This document shows positions 48,078-56,622 of a stretch of 64,000 nt of DNA, one piece after another; positions within the stretch are counted from its first letter, which is position 1; each line of letters begins with the position of its first letter. The DNA comes from Lysinibacillus halotolerans (GTDB lineage Bacteria; Bacillota; Bacilli; Bacillales_A; Planococcaceae). A model generated the notes under the pieces. It had not been told where the DNA came from, made no database searches, and worked only from the letters and a program-made list of their open reading frames with translations. Where the stretch lies: the NCBI RefSeq assembly GCF_003711845.1, contig NZ_RHLQ01000007.1:1-64000 (forward strand), read 5' to 3'. A program made the translations under genes and the position numbers.

Positions 48078-49193
48078 ATGACAGCAACACGTGGTTTAGA
48101 AGGTATTGTAGCTGCAGAGTCAAAAATCAGTTCAATTATCGACGACACACTTACATATGTTGGATACGACATTGATGATTTAACTGAAAATGCTACATTT
48201 GAAGAGGTTGTTTACTTACTTTGGCACACTCGTCTACCAAAAGCAGATGAACTTGCCGAGTTAACAAAGGCTCTAGCTGAAAATGCTGAAGTACCTCAAG
48301 CAATCTTCGATCAATTCAAATCTTATCCATTACAAACAGTACACCCAATGGCAGCTCTTCGTTCAGCCGTATCTTTATTAGGTGTATATGACGAAGAAGC
48401 GGACGACATGTCTCCAGAAGCGAACTACCGTAAAGCAATTCGCCTACAAGCTAAAATTGCAACTGTAGTAACTGGTTTCTCTCGTATCCGTAAAGGATTA
48501 GAACCAATTGCACCAAAACCTGAATTAGGATATGCTGCTAACTTCTTATATATGTTACACGGTAAAGAACCAGCACCGATTGAAGTAGAAGCATTCAACA
48601 AAGCGTTAGTTTTACATGCTGACCATGAATTAAACGCTTCAACATTCACTGCTCGTGTTTGTGTAGCTACTTTATCAGATATTTATTCTGGTATTACATC
48701 TGCAATCGGCGCATTAAAAGGTCCTTTACACGGTGGTGCTAACGAGCAAGTAATGAAAATGTTATCTGAAATCGGTTCTATCGAAAACGTTGAATCTTAT
48801 ATTCAAAATAAATTAGATAACAAAGAAAAAATTATGGGCTTCGGTCACCGCGTATATCGTAAAGGTGATCCACGTGCGAAACATTTACGTGTAATGAGCG
48901 AAAAATTAACAAAATTAACTGGTAAACCAGAATTATATGAAATGTCCGTGAAAATTCATGACATGATTGTTGGACAAAAAGGTCTTCCTGCAAACGTAGA
49001 CTTCTTCTCTGCATCTGTATATGATTCATTAGGAATTGAACATGATTTATTCACACCAATTTTTGCAGTTTCTCGTACATCTGGATGGATTGCACATATT
49101 TTAGAACAATATGCGAACAATCGTTTAATTCGTCCTCGTGCAGAATATATTGGACCTGGAATGCAAAAATATGTCCCAATTGATGAGCGATAA
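48078..49193 (+). CDS. citZ: Citrate synthase
   Basis: Condenses acetyl-CoA and oxaloacetate to citrate, first step of the TCA cycle. 371 residues, the small Gram-positive type II-like enzyme. Catalytic residues appear in LHADHELNAST (His), MGFGHRVYRKGDPRA (His) and NVDFFSASVYDSLGI (Asp). The ATG at 48078 has SD aaggagc; the longer frame from 48015 lacks one. Codon use is markedly biased, consistent with high expression. Followed by icd after 199 bp; mdh is not in this cluster. Confidence 0.97.
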   Translation: MTATRGLEGIVAAESKISSIIDDTLTYVGYDIDDLTENATFEEVVYLLWHTRLPKADELAELTKALAENAEVPQAIFDQFKSYPLQTVHPMAALRSAVSLLGVYDEEADDMSPEANYRKAIRLQAKIATVVTGFSRIRKGLEPIAPKPELGYAANFLYMLHGKEPAPIEVEAFNKALVLHADHELNASTFTARVCVATLSDIYSGITSAIGALKGPLHGGANEQVMKMLSEIGSIENVESYIQNKLDNKEKIMGFGHRVYRKGDPRAKHLRVMSEKLTKLTGKPELYEMSVKIHDMIVGQKGLPANVDFFSASVYDSLGIEHDLFTPIFAVSRTSGWIAHILEQYANNRLIRPRAEYIGPGMQKYVPIDER

Positions 49194-49234
49194 TTTTATA
49201 AAAATATGCTAAAATTGTCTAGGACTGTATTTTT

Positions 49235-49269
49235 CATAAATTAGTCGGTATGTTACCGACTAATTTATG
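49235..49269 (+). repeat. Perfect 16-bp hairpin between citZ and icd
   Basis: Arms 49235-49250 and 49254-49269 are exact complements with a 3-nt loop (tgt). No T run follows. It is probably a processing or attenuation structure that sets different citZ and icd mRNA levels. Confidence 0.65.
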
Positions 49270-49292
49270 GCAATTGGCTCCTGTGGGTGTTA

Positions 49293-49351
49293 CAGATTTT
49301 TTATCGATTTAAGATATGAAATCTGAATTAGTTACCTAAGGTGTAATTGAT
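49293..49351 (+). ncRNA. Structured intergenic element, copy 2 (upstream of icd)
   Basis: cagattt (49293-49299) pairs with aaatctg (49319-49325) around an inner tatc/gata; six bases later ttacctaaggtgtaattgat (49332-49351) matches copy 1 (40730-40749) at 18 of 20 positions. The order (outer stem, short linker, TTAC-TAAGG-GTAATTGAT) and the distance to the start codon (about 41 bp) agree with copy 1. The long stem is weaker here. Confidence 0.45.
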
Positions 49352-49392
49352 CAAATACGGTTCTAGACTTATGAATTTAGGAGGCAACATTC

Positions 49393-50658
49393 ATGACTAA
49401 CGGTAAAATTGTAGTAGAAAACGGTGTACTTAAAGTACCAAATAACCCAACAATCCCTTTCATCGAAGGTGACGGAATTGGTCCTGATATTTGGGCTGCA
49501 GCATCTCGTGTAATCGATGCAGCTGTTGAAAAAGCATACAACGGTGAAAAGAAAATTGAATGGTTAGAAGTACTTGCTGGTGAAAAAGCATTCAACCAAA
49601 CTGGTGAATGGTTACCACAAGAAACTTTAGATAAAATCAATGAATACTTAATCGCTATTAAAGGACCTCTTACAACTCCAATTGGTGGCGGTATTCGTTC
49701 TCTAAACGTAGCATTACGTCAACAACTTGATTTATATGTATGTTTACGTCCTGTACGTCACTTCGAAGGTGTTCCTTCTCCAGTAAAACATCCAGAAGAT
49801 GTAGATATGGTTATCTTCCGTGAAAATACAGAAGATATTTACGCTGGTATTGAATATGCTCAAGGTTCAGAAGAAGTGAAAAAAGTAATTAACTTCTTAA
49901 AAGAAGAAATGGGTGTTAACAAAATCCGCTTCCCAGAAACTTCTGGTATCGGTATTAAACCAGTTTCAGTTGAAGGTACTGAACGTTTAGTACGTGCTGC
50001 AATTGAGTACGCTATTAAACATAACCGTCCATCTGTAACATTAGTTCACAAAGGTAACATCATGAAATTCACTGAAGGTGGATTCAAACAATGGGGTTAC
50101 GCTTTAGCTGAACGTGAATATGGCGATAAAGTATTCACTTGGGATCAATATGACAGAATTAAAGAAGCTGAAGGTGTAGAAGCTGCTAACAAAGCTCAAG
50201 ACGAAGCTGTAGCTGCTGGTAAAGTAATCATTAAAGATTCTATCGCTGATATCTTCTTACAACAAATTTTAACTCGTCCAAAAGAGTTCGACGTAGTTGC
50301 TACAATGAACTTAAATGGTGACTATATTTCTGATGCATTAGCTGCGCAAGTTGGTGGTATCGGTATTGCACCAGGAGCTAACATTAACTATGTAACTGGA
50401 CATGCAATCTTCGAAGCAACACACGGTACAGCTCCTAAATATGCTGGATTAGATAAAGTAAACCCATCTTCAGTATTACTTTCAGGTGTACTAATGCTTG
50501 AACACTTAGGATGGCAAGAAGCTGCAGACTTAGTGACTGCATCTGTTGAAAAAACAATCGCTTCTAAAGTTGTAACTTATGACTTTGCTCGTTTAATGGA
50601 CGGTGCAACAGAAGTGAAATGTTCTGAATTCGCTAATGAATTAATTAAAAACCTTTAA
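49393..50658 (+). CDS. icd: NADP-dependent isocitrate dehydrogenase
   Basis: Oxidises isocitrate to 2-oxoglutarate. 421 residues, close to B. subtilis Icd (423). [14 protein letters not shown] opens the fold; the phosphorylation-loop region [22 protein letters not shown] binds isocitrate; [23 protein letters not shown] and [27 protein letters not shown] are conserved. SD aggaggca. Highly biased codon use, like citZ. Confidence 0.98.
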   Translation: MTNGKIVVENGVLKVPNNPTIPFIEGDGIGPDIWAAASRVIDAAVEKAYNGEKKIEWLEVLAGEKAFNQTGEWLPQETLDKINEYLIAIKGPLTTPIGGGIRSLNVALRQQLDLYVCLRPVRHFEGVPSPVKHPEDVDMVIFRENTEDIYAGIEYAQGSEEVKKVINFLKEEMGVNKIRFPETSGIGIKPVSVEGTERLVRAAIEYAIKHNRPSVTLVHKGNIMKFTEGGFKQWGYALAEREYGDKVFTWDQYDRIKEAEGVEAANKAQDEAVAAGKVIIKDSIADIFLQQILTRPKEFDVVATMNLNGDYISDALAAQVGGIGIAPGANINYVTGHAIFEATHGTAPKYAGLDKVNPSSVLLSGVLMLEHLGWQEAADLVTASVEKTIASKVVTYDFARLMDGATEVKCSEFANELIKNL

Positions 50659-50693
50659 TTCTCCATAAGCGATTTCTAACAATATGAATAATT

Positions 50694-50757
50694 GGGTAGC
50701 TTTTGTGTATAAAGTAGTATTCATTTACTTTATGCACGAATAGCTACCCTTATTTAT
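50694..50757 (+). terminator. Large terminator of icd
   Basis: Outer stem gggtagct/agctaccc (50694-50701, 50742-50749), inner 12-bp stem gtgtataaagta/tactttatgcac, then cttattt. The rest of the 336-bp gap to 50994 is AT-rich; it has no gene, and B. subtilis mdh is absent here. Confidence 0.75.
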
Positions 50758-50994
50758 TTTAGTTCAGAATTTTGTCAATAAGGGGGTAAACTCCTATATA
50801 ATAAGGATTTAATAAGTCTCCTATTTTATCACATCCGATTTATTACATTTTCTCTTCTCATTCTAAAGTAGCATGTTTGTCGAAAAGGCATATTTTTGAA
50901 ATGTTCTGATCAACTTCAACTTTCCATATAATATTGTTATTTTCTGAAATAATTGATACTATGAAATTAATCTCACTATAAAGGGGTTGCTTAA

Positions 50995-51432
50995 TTGCTG
51001 CTACGGAAGGGTATAAAACTTGGAAAGAAAATTGATGAAATTACTGTTGGCGAAAAGTTACAAATAACTGAAAAAATCGAGGATAAAGATTTACTTTTAT
51101 ATTTAGGCTTAACAAATGACAGTAATCCACTCTATATTCAACATGATTATGCTCTTGAAACACCATTTAAAAAGCCGATTGTACCGACAATCATGTTAAA
51201 TGGAATCATTACTTCTGCTATATCGAAACATATGCCTGGTCCTGGTTCCCATGTTCGTGAACAAAATTTAATTTATTTGGAACCGGTCTATCATAACGAA
51301 ACGATAGAAATCTTATTAGAAGTTCATCATATTGATATTACCCAAAATGTAGTAGATATTTATGTAAATGCTTCTAAAGATAAAAATGTACAGGTATTAG
51401 AAGGAGTTATAAAAGTATTGCCTCCCCATTAG
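50995..51432 (+). CDS. MaoC-like HotDog protein
   Basis: 145 residues with a single HotDog fold of the MaoC dehydratase family: EKIEDKDLLLYLGLTNDSNPLYIQHDYA carries the Asp/His hydratase signature (D..N.LH-like, here DSNPLYIQHDYA), then FKKPIVPTIMLNGI. Probably an (R)-enoyl-CoA hydratase-like or acyl-CoA binding protein; not proven. TTG start at 50995, 8 bp after SD aaagggg. A MaoC-like gene before phoP is common in Bacilli. A gap of 57 bp separates it from phoP. Confidence 0.78.
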   Translation: MLLRKGIKLGKKIDEITVGEKLQITEKIEDKDLLLYLGLTNDSNPLYIQHDYALETPFKKPIVPTIMLNGIITSAISKHMPGPGSHVREQNLIYLEPVYHNETIEILLEVHHIDITQNVVDIYVNASKDKNVQVLEGVIKVLPPH

Positions 51433-51489
51433 TGAAGTGTGGCTTACTGATTTGAAATGGGGGTTTCAAATCGACGTTGGAGGTTCTTT

Positions 51490-52203
51490 ATGTCAAAAAC
51501 AATTTTAGTGGTAGAAGATGAAGTATCAATTGCAACTTTATTAAAGTACAATTTAGAACGGGTAGGATATGAAGTGCTACTTGCCCATGATGGAAAAGTA
51601 GGACTAGATATGGCAATCGAACATTCACCAGATTTAATATTATTAGATTTAATGTTACCGACGATGGATGGTATGGAAGTATGTAAAGAATTACGCAGTC
51701 AAAAGCGAAATATTCCGATCATTATGTTAACTGCTCGTGATGATGAATTCGATAAAGTGTTAGGATTGGAGCTAGGTGCTGACGATTATATGACGAAGCC
51801 ATTTAGTCCACGTGAAGTTGTTGCACGAGTAAAGGCGGTTTTACGTCGTTTTACACCTATGCAACATCAAGATCAAGATGAACCTGAAAATACCGTTTAT
51901 CAATATGGTAAATTACAAGTTTATCCAAACCGTTTTGAAGCACTTTTAGACGACGAGCCTTTAGAATTCACACCAAAAGAATTCGAATTACTCGTATATT
52001 TATTAGAAAACAAAAACCGTGTGTTAACGAGAGATCAGCTGTTGAGTGCTGTTTGGAACTATGATTTTGCTGGAGATACTCGAATTGTCGACGTACATAT
52101 TAGTCATTTACGAGACAAAATCGAGGAAAATAGCCGAAAACCGAAGTTTATTAAAACGATTAGAGGGATTGGATATAAATTCGAGGAGCCAAAAAATCTA
52201 TGA
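51490..52203 (+). CDS. phoP: Phosphate-response regulator PhoP (OmpR family)
   Basis: 237 residues. The receiver domain has acidic residues VVEDE, the phospho-acceptor Asp in LILLDLMLPTMDG (near 53) and Lys in YMTKPFSPRE; the winged-helix DNA-binding domain (about 135-235) ends in IKTIRGIGYKFEEP. Activates phosphate-starvation genes. The ATG at 51490 follows SD ggaggt; a frame 33 bp upstream lacks an SD. Overlaps phoR by 4 bp (ATGA). Confidence 0.95.
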   Translation: MSKTILVVEDEVSIATLLKYNLERVGYEVLLAHDGKVGLDMAIEHSPDLILLDLMLPTMDGMEVCKELRSQKRNIPIIMLTARDDEFDKVLGLELGADDYMTKPFSPREVVARVKAVLRRFTPMQHQDQDEPENTVYQYGKLQVYPNRFEALLDDEPLEFTPKEFELLVYLLENKNRVLTRDQLLSAVWNYDFAGDTRIVDVHISHLRDKIEENSRKPKFIKTIRGIGYKFEEPKNL

Positions 52204-53651
52204 ATTCCTATCGTAACCGATTATTTGTGATTTTTATTATATTAACCGGTTCAATTTTAGCTGTCCTTGGCTTCGTTTTAGGTCAGCTATTCCCTTTTTT
52301 TATTCAAAACTTTTCAACGGAAACGAATATCGATTTAAATAAAGAGGAAATAGCCTACATTAGTAGGCATTTTAATTATATTATTACTTTCTTATTGCTC
52401 GTTTCATTAGTATTAATAGGCTGCGTTGCTAGTTATTTAATTCGAAATTTGTTAGATCCAGTTGAAAATATTACGCAAACTGCTCGTGAGTTAACAAAAG
52501 GAAATTACCGTGCGCGCGCTTATGCAGTAGGTCCAAAGAGCATTGTAGAACTAAGAAATTCTATCAATAGTTTAGCAAGGAACCTTCAAGAAATTGAAAA
52601 AACTCGGGAAATTGAAGAAGAGCGGTTAAACACATTGATTGAAAATATGGGTAGTGCTCTCATTATGATTGATCGGGAGGCGACCGTATCAATTGTTAAC
52701 CGTCAATTTTTAAATGGTTTTGATTTAAACATTGAAGAAGTAAAAGGTCGAAACTTTTTAACGTTAGGTTTGCCGGAAGAATTAGAAAAGTTTATAGACC
52801 ATGTTTTTTTAACTGAGTTGCCTTACAGAAAACAAGTGGAAGTAGTCGTTCATCAAGAGATCCAATATAAACAAGTTTACGGTGCACCGGTAGTAGGTGA
52901 ACATGGCCGATGGTTAGGTGTTGTCATCGTAATGCATGATATATCGGAGCTAATTCGACTGGAACAAATTCGAAAAGACTTTGTTGCGAACGTTTCCCAC
53001 GAATTAAGAACACCAATTACATCGATTAAAGGCTTTTCTGAAACCCTTTTAGATGGTGCTTTTAAAGATGAAAAAATGCTTCTTTCCTTTTTAGACATTA
53101 TTCATCAAGAAAGTAATCGTCTACAAATGTTAATTCAAGACTTATTAGAGTTATCGAAAATTGAACAGCATGGATTTTCTGTTAATCTTATGCCGACGAG
53201 TTTACAAGAGGTTTTAATACGTTCTGTTGAATTGACTAGTCCGCGTTTAGATGAAAAAAATATGCAATTTGACGTAGATATTGTTCGAGATGTTACAGTT
53301 ATGGGTGATTTCAATCGCCTAATTCAAATATTTACAAATCTAATTGCTAATTCCATCACTTATTCTCCTGAAAATACTACCGTTACCCTTCGAATAAAGG
53401 AAAATGAAGAGTATGGTATTGTGGAAGTAGAAGACCAAGGAATGGGTATTGAAAAAAATGAAATAGCCCGTATTTTTGAACGGTTTTACCGAGTGGATAA
53501 AGCTCGTAGTCGTAATTCGGGCGGCACTGGGTTAGGCCTTGCCATCGTTAAGCATTTAATTGAAGCCCATTTCGGGAAAATAAATGTGGAAAGTGAAGTA
53601 GGGAAAGGTACGTGTATGAAAGTGTATATTCCTCTTAAAAAGAGTAATTAA
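52200..53651 (+). CDS. phoR: Phosphate-sensor histidine kinase PhoR, short-ectodomain form
   Basis: 483 residues against about 579 in B. subtilis. Membrane segments at about 8-32 and 58-80 flank only about 25 extracytoplasmic residues, so the PDC-like ectodomain of B. subtilis PhoR is missing. HAMP (about 80-132), PAS (about 145-250), HisKA with VANVSHELRTPITSIKGF (His near 268) and HATPase with FTNLIANSITYSPEN, EDQGMGI and GGTGLGLAI are intact. Signal detection must rely on the membrane, HAMP or PAS parts, in line with evidence that PhoR senses cell-wall intermediates inside the cell. Confidence 0.92.
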   Translation: MNSYRNRLFVIFIILTGSILAVLGFVLGQLFPFFIQNFSTETNIDLNKEEIAYISRHFNYIITFLLLVSLVLIGCVASYLIRNLLDPVENITQTARELTKGNYRARAYAVGPKSIVELRNSINSLARNLQEIEKTREIEEERLNTLIENMGSALIMIDREATVSIVNRQFLNGFDLNIEEVKGRNFLTLGLPEELEKFIDHVFLTELPYRKQVEVVVHQEIQYKQVYGAPVVGEHGRWLGVVIVMHDISELIRLEQIRKDFVANVSHELRTPITSIKGFSETLLDGAFKDEKMLLSFLDIIHQESNRLQMLIQDLLELSKIEQHGFSVNLMPTSLQEVLIRSVELTSPRLDEKNMQFDVDIVRDVTVMGDFNRLIQIFTNLIANSITYSPENTTVTLRIKENEEYGIVEVEDQGMGIEKNEIARIFERFYRVDKARSRNSGGTGLGLAIVKHLIEAHFGKINVESEVGKGTCMKVYIPLKKSN

Positions 53652-53770
53652 CAATTTATTTACAAAACTGTTATTGTAAATTCATATTCGAACGATATGA
53701 TGATTAACAGAAACCCCCCTATTTCAAATTTAGTAATTAGCTTAAGTTCATAAGAAGTCCCTGAAGGAAG

Positions 53771-53799
53771 TGTCCCAATTTGTTGGGGCATTTTTTTGT
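53771..53799 (+). terminator. Terminator of phoPR
   Basis: tgtcccaa / ttggggca stem with a 4-nt loop and a run of seven T residues. Confidence 0.85.
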
Positions 53800-53915
53800 T
53801 TTCATACGTTGTTTTAAAGGGGAAAACAAGTACTTTTATTGAAACTTTTTACATAATCGTCCGTAAATTAACTAAAGGTTCATGATACACCTTTAGAAAA
53901 TAAGGGGGATTATAA

Positions 53916-54908
53916 ATGAGTGTAAAGCGAACGTTATTATTAACAGGTCTAATTCTGCTATCCGCAGTCGCTTTAGTCGTTGTGTTCACTTCTTGGTATA
54001 CAGTGGACGAATCGGAACAAGCGGTTGTTATTACATTTGGTAATGCAGATGAAACAATAACAGATTCAGGTCTTCATTTTAAAATGCCGTGGCCAATACA
54101 AAAGGTTGAAGTTCTATCAAAGGAAACATACAGTTTACAATTCGGCTATGAACAAAATGAAGATGGCGAAATTGAGGCATACGATGATGAAACGAAAATG
54201 ATAACAGGTGATGAAAACATCGTCTTAACAGACTTAGTCGTTCAGTGGAAAATTACAGATCCAGAAAAATATTTATTTAATGCAGAAAATCCAAAACAAA
54301 TATTACATAATGCAACGTCCAGTGCTATTCGTTCTATTATAGGTAGTTCTACAATTGATGATGCTTTAACAGATGGGAAGGCAGATGTTGAAGCCGATAC
54401 GCGAAATTTGCTAGTTAGCCTCATTGAAAAATATGATATAGGCGTAAGTATTTTAGGTGTTAAATTACAAGACGTGGAATTACCAAATGATGAAGTTCGT
54501 GCTGCATTTACAGCGGTAACGGATGCCCGAGAAACGAAAAATACGAAAACGAATGAAGCGGAAAAATATAAAAACCAAAAGTTAAGTGAAGCAGAAGGGG
54601 AAAAGGATGCGATTATTTCCCGTGCAGAGGGGGAAAAAGTTGCCCGAATCCAGGAAGCTGAAGGGGAAGTAGAAATTTTCAAGAAGTTATATGCCGAATA
54701 TAAAGGGAATCAAGAAATAACACGTCAACGATTAATTATCGAGACGTTGGAAAATGTGCTGCCAAATACTCAACTTTACATTATGAATGATGATGGTGAA
54801 ACGTTGAAATATTTACCGTTACAACCGACAACAACTTCTCCTGTAAAGGAAACGGAAGAAACACCGGAACCGACAGCAGAAGCGTCTGAAGGGAGTGATA
54901 AACAATGA
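53916..54908 (+). CDS. hflK: SPFH/band 7 protein HflK
   Basis: 330 residues: N-terminal membrane segment (about 7-28), then the SPFH domain (YTVDESEQAVVITFGNAD, LHFKMPWPIQKV), a long helical region rich in Glu/Lys (EAEKYKNQKLSEAEGEKDAI), and an acidic Pro/Thr tail. With HflC it forms the cage around FtsH protease in E. coli and controls membrane-protein turnover. SD aaggggga. It overlaps hflC by 4 bp (ATGA), so the pair is coupled. Confidence 0.9.
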   Translation: MSVKRTLLLTGLILLSAVALVVVFTSWYTVDESEQAVVITFGNADETITDSGLHFKMPWPIQKVEVLSKETYSLQFGYEQNEDGEIEAYDDETKMITGDENIVLTDLVVQWKITDPEKYLFNAENPKQILHNATSSAIRSIIGSSTIDDALTDGKADVEADTRNLLVSLIEKYDIGVSILGVKLQDVELPNDEVRAAFTAVTDARETKNTKTNEAEKYKNQKLSEAEGEKDAIISRAEGEKVARIQEAEGEVEIFKKLYAEYKGNQEITRQRLIIETLENVLPNTQLYIMNDDGETLKYLPLQPTTTSPVKETEETPEPTAEASEGSDKQ

Positions 54909-55921
54909 GCAACAACAAATATGATGGGGATTTAGAAAAGTTTATTAAAGCTTTATTTGGCAATAAAAAGAAAAAAAATGTCGTTGATATAGAAGCGGCA
55001 AAGGTGATAAAGGAAAAAAACAACAAACAACCTATTAATGGTCGTCAATTTGCCAAATCAGCCATTTTATTCACAGCCATTTTTGCTGTATTCATTATAC
55101 TCATTGCCAATATTTATGTTGTAAAGGAAAATGAATACCGCGTCGTTCGCCAATTTGGTGAAGTGGTGAAATATGAAGAAGATCCTGGTTTAAACTTTAA
55201 AATACCATTTATTCAAAGTGTTACAACTTTACCGAAAAATTTAATGACGTATGATATGACGGAAGAAGAAATTAACACGCTAGACAAAAAGCGAATTATT
55301 ATTGATAACTATGCGGTGTGGAGAGTGACAGATCCGAAAGCGCTTATTTCCAATTCTGGTACGTTAATTAATGCGGAATCTCGTATGGAGGAGTTCATTT
55401 ATTCGGTCCTTCGAAATGAGCTTGGTCAATTAAATTATGACGAAATTATTAATGATGAAAATTCATCTCGAGGTAGTATTAATGAACAAGTAACGAAAAA
55501 AGTAAATGAACTTTTAGTAAGTGGGAATTTCGGAATTGAAGTAGTAGACGTACGGATTCGTCGTACCGATTTACCTGAGGAAAACGAACAGTCTGTTTAT
55601 ACACGGATGATTTCTGAACGGGAATCGATTGCACAAAAATACTTGTCAGAAGGGGATGCTGATAAAAATCGTATCGAAGCTCAAACGGACCGACAAGTGA
55701 AAGAATTACTTGCAGCTGCTGAAAAGGAAGCCGCTTTAATTAGAGCGGAAGGGGAGTCTCAAGCTGCTCAAATTTATAATAAAGCCTTTTCGGTCGATCC
55801 TGAGTTCTATTCTTTATATAGAACGCTAGAGTCGTATAAACAGACGATTGGTGAAGATACAATGATTATTTTACCATCGGATTCTCCTTATGCGAAATTG
55901 TTATCGGGATATTTAGAGTAA
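54905..55921 (+). CDS. hflC: SPFH/band 7 protein HflC
   Basis: 338 residues: a basic N-terminal tail of about 48 residues (GNKKKKNVVD), one membrane segment (about 50-72), then the SPFH domain with VVKENEYRVVRQFGEVVKYEE, LNFKIPFIQSVTTLPKNLM, and the HflC-type VVDVRIRRTDLPEENEQSVY and YRTLESYKQTIGEDT. Partner of HflK. The N-terminal tail is longer than in E. coli HflC. Confidence 0.92.
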   Translation: MSNNKYDGDLEKFIKALFGNKKKKNVVDIEAAKVIKEKNNKQPINGRQFAKSAILFTAIFAVFIILIANIYVVKENEYRVVRQFGEVVKYEEDPGLNFKIPFIQSVTTLPKNLMTYDMTEEEINTLDKKRIIIDNYAVWRVTDPKALISNSGTLINAESRMEEFIYSVLRNELGQLNYDEIINDENSSRGSINEQVTKKVNELLVSGNFGIEVVDVRIRRTDLPEENEQSVYTRMISERESIAQKYLSEGDADKNRIEAQTDRQVKELLAAAEKEAALIRAEGESQAAQIYNKAFSVDPEFYSLYRTLESYKQTIGEDTMIILPSDSPYAKLLSGYLE

Positions 55922-55928
55922 ACTACTG

Positions 55929-55970
55929 ACATCTATAAGTATGGGAAACCATATTTATAGATGTTTTTCT
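55929..55970 (+). terminator. Terminator of hflKC
   Basis: acatctataagtatgg pairs with ccatatttatagatgt (one wobble) around a GAAA tetraloop, followed by ttttctttt. Confidence 0.85.
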
Positions 55971-56055
55971 TTTATAGTGTCATATTTTACTACTTTATAA
56001 TAATATTATTGTTGTTATAATAAAGTTATAATTACTAGAAAGTGAGGTATGGACG

Positions 56056-56478
56056 TTGAGTAGTATGAATAAATGGATTCAAAATGTATTGCTGGCCTTT
56101 ATAATGTCTTGTTCGATGACCGCTTTATTTAGTTCAACTCCATACTTTTGGATGAAACTAAATATTTTTCATATACCGATTGTATTTATCGTGGTTTTTT
56201 GTTTAACGATTGGAATTGCGGAGGATGTTCGAAACAGCTTTAAAAAAGTGTTTAAATTTGAAAAGAGGAAAGATAAACGTCCGATATGGGAAGTAGGGGT
56301 AGGGATGATCTTTTTCTTTTCCCAAGTTGGATTTGTTGAAGTGTTTGGACGCCATTTAATGGGGTATGAATTAGGTGGAATGCCGCTTTACTTCGTTTTT
56401 GCCTTCATGAATGCCTTTTTACTAACGGTTATTTACGAAGAACTCTTTTATCCAAAACAATCGAAAATACAAGGTTAA
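56056..56478 (+). CDS. Small integral membrane protein of unknown function
   Basis: 140 residues with about four membrane segments (about 10-28, 34-55, 78-96, 110-130) and a basic cytoplasmic loop between the second and third (FKKVFKFEKRKDKRPIW). No family was recognised. TTG start at 56056 with SD gaggt; an ATG at 56065 is also possible. It is monocistronic between terminators, upstream of polA; no counterpart lies at this site in B. subtilis. Confidence 0.7.
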   Translation: MSSMNKWIQNVLLAFIMSCSMTALFSSTPYFWMKLNIFHIPIVFIVVFCLTIGIAEDVRNSFKKVFKFEKRKDKRPIWEVGVGMIFFFSQVGFVEVFGRHLMGYELGGMPLYFVFAFMNAFLLTVIYEELFYPKQSKIQG

Positions 56479-56492
56479 TATTTTTCATAAAT

Positions 56493-56531
56493 AACACGTA
56501 TTGATCGTCATCGTATCAATACGTGTTTTAT
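56493..56531 (+). terminator. Terminator upstream of polA
   Basis: aacacgtattgat pairs exactly with atcaatacgtgtt (56493-56505, 56515-56527), followed by a short T run. Confidence 0.8.
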
Positions 56532-56622
56532 AATGGAAAAAAGGCTCTATTAAGGATAAAGTAAAATAGAGAAGTTATGAATATAAAGAGATTCTTGAGA
56601 TAAGTGTGAAGGAGACCCATAC

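Noticed and set aside
54242-54682. 146-residue minus-strand frame
   Set aside because: Lies wholly antisense to hflK; Ser/Phe-rich composition mirrors the Glu/Lys-rich coding strand and no SD or homology is seen.
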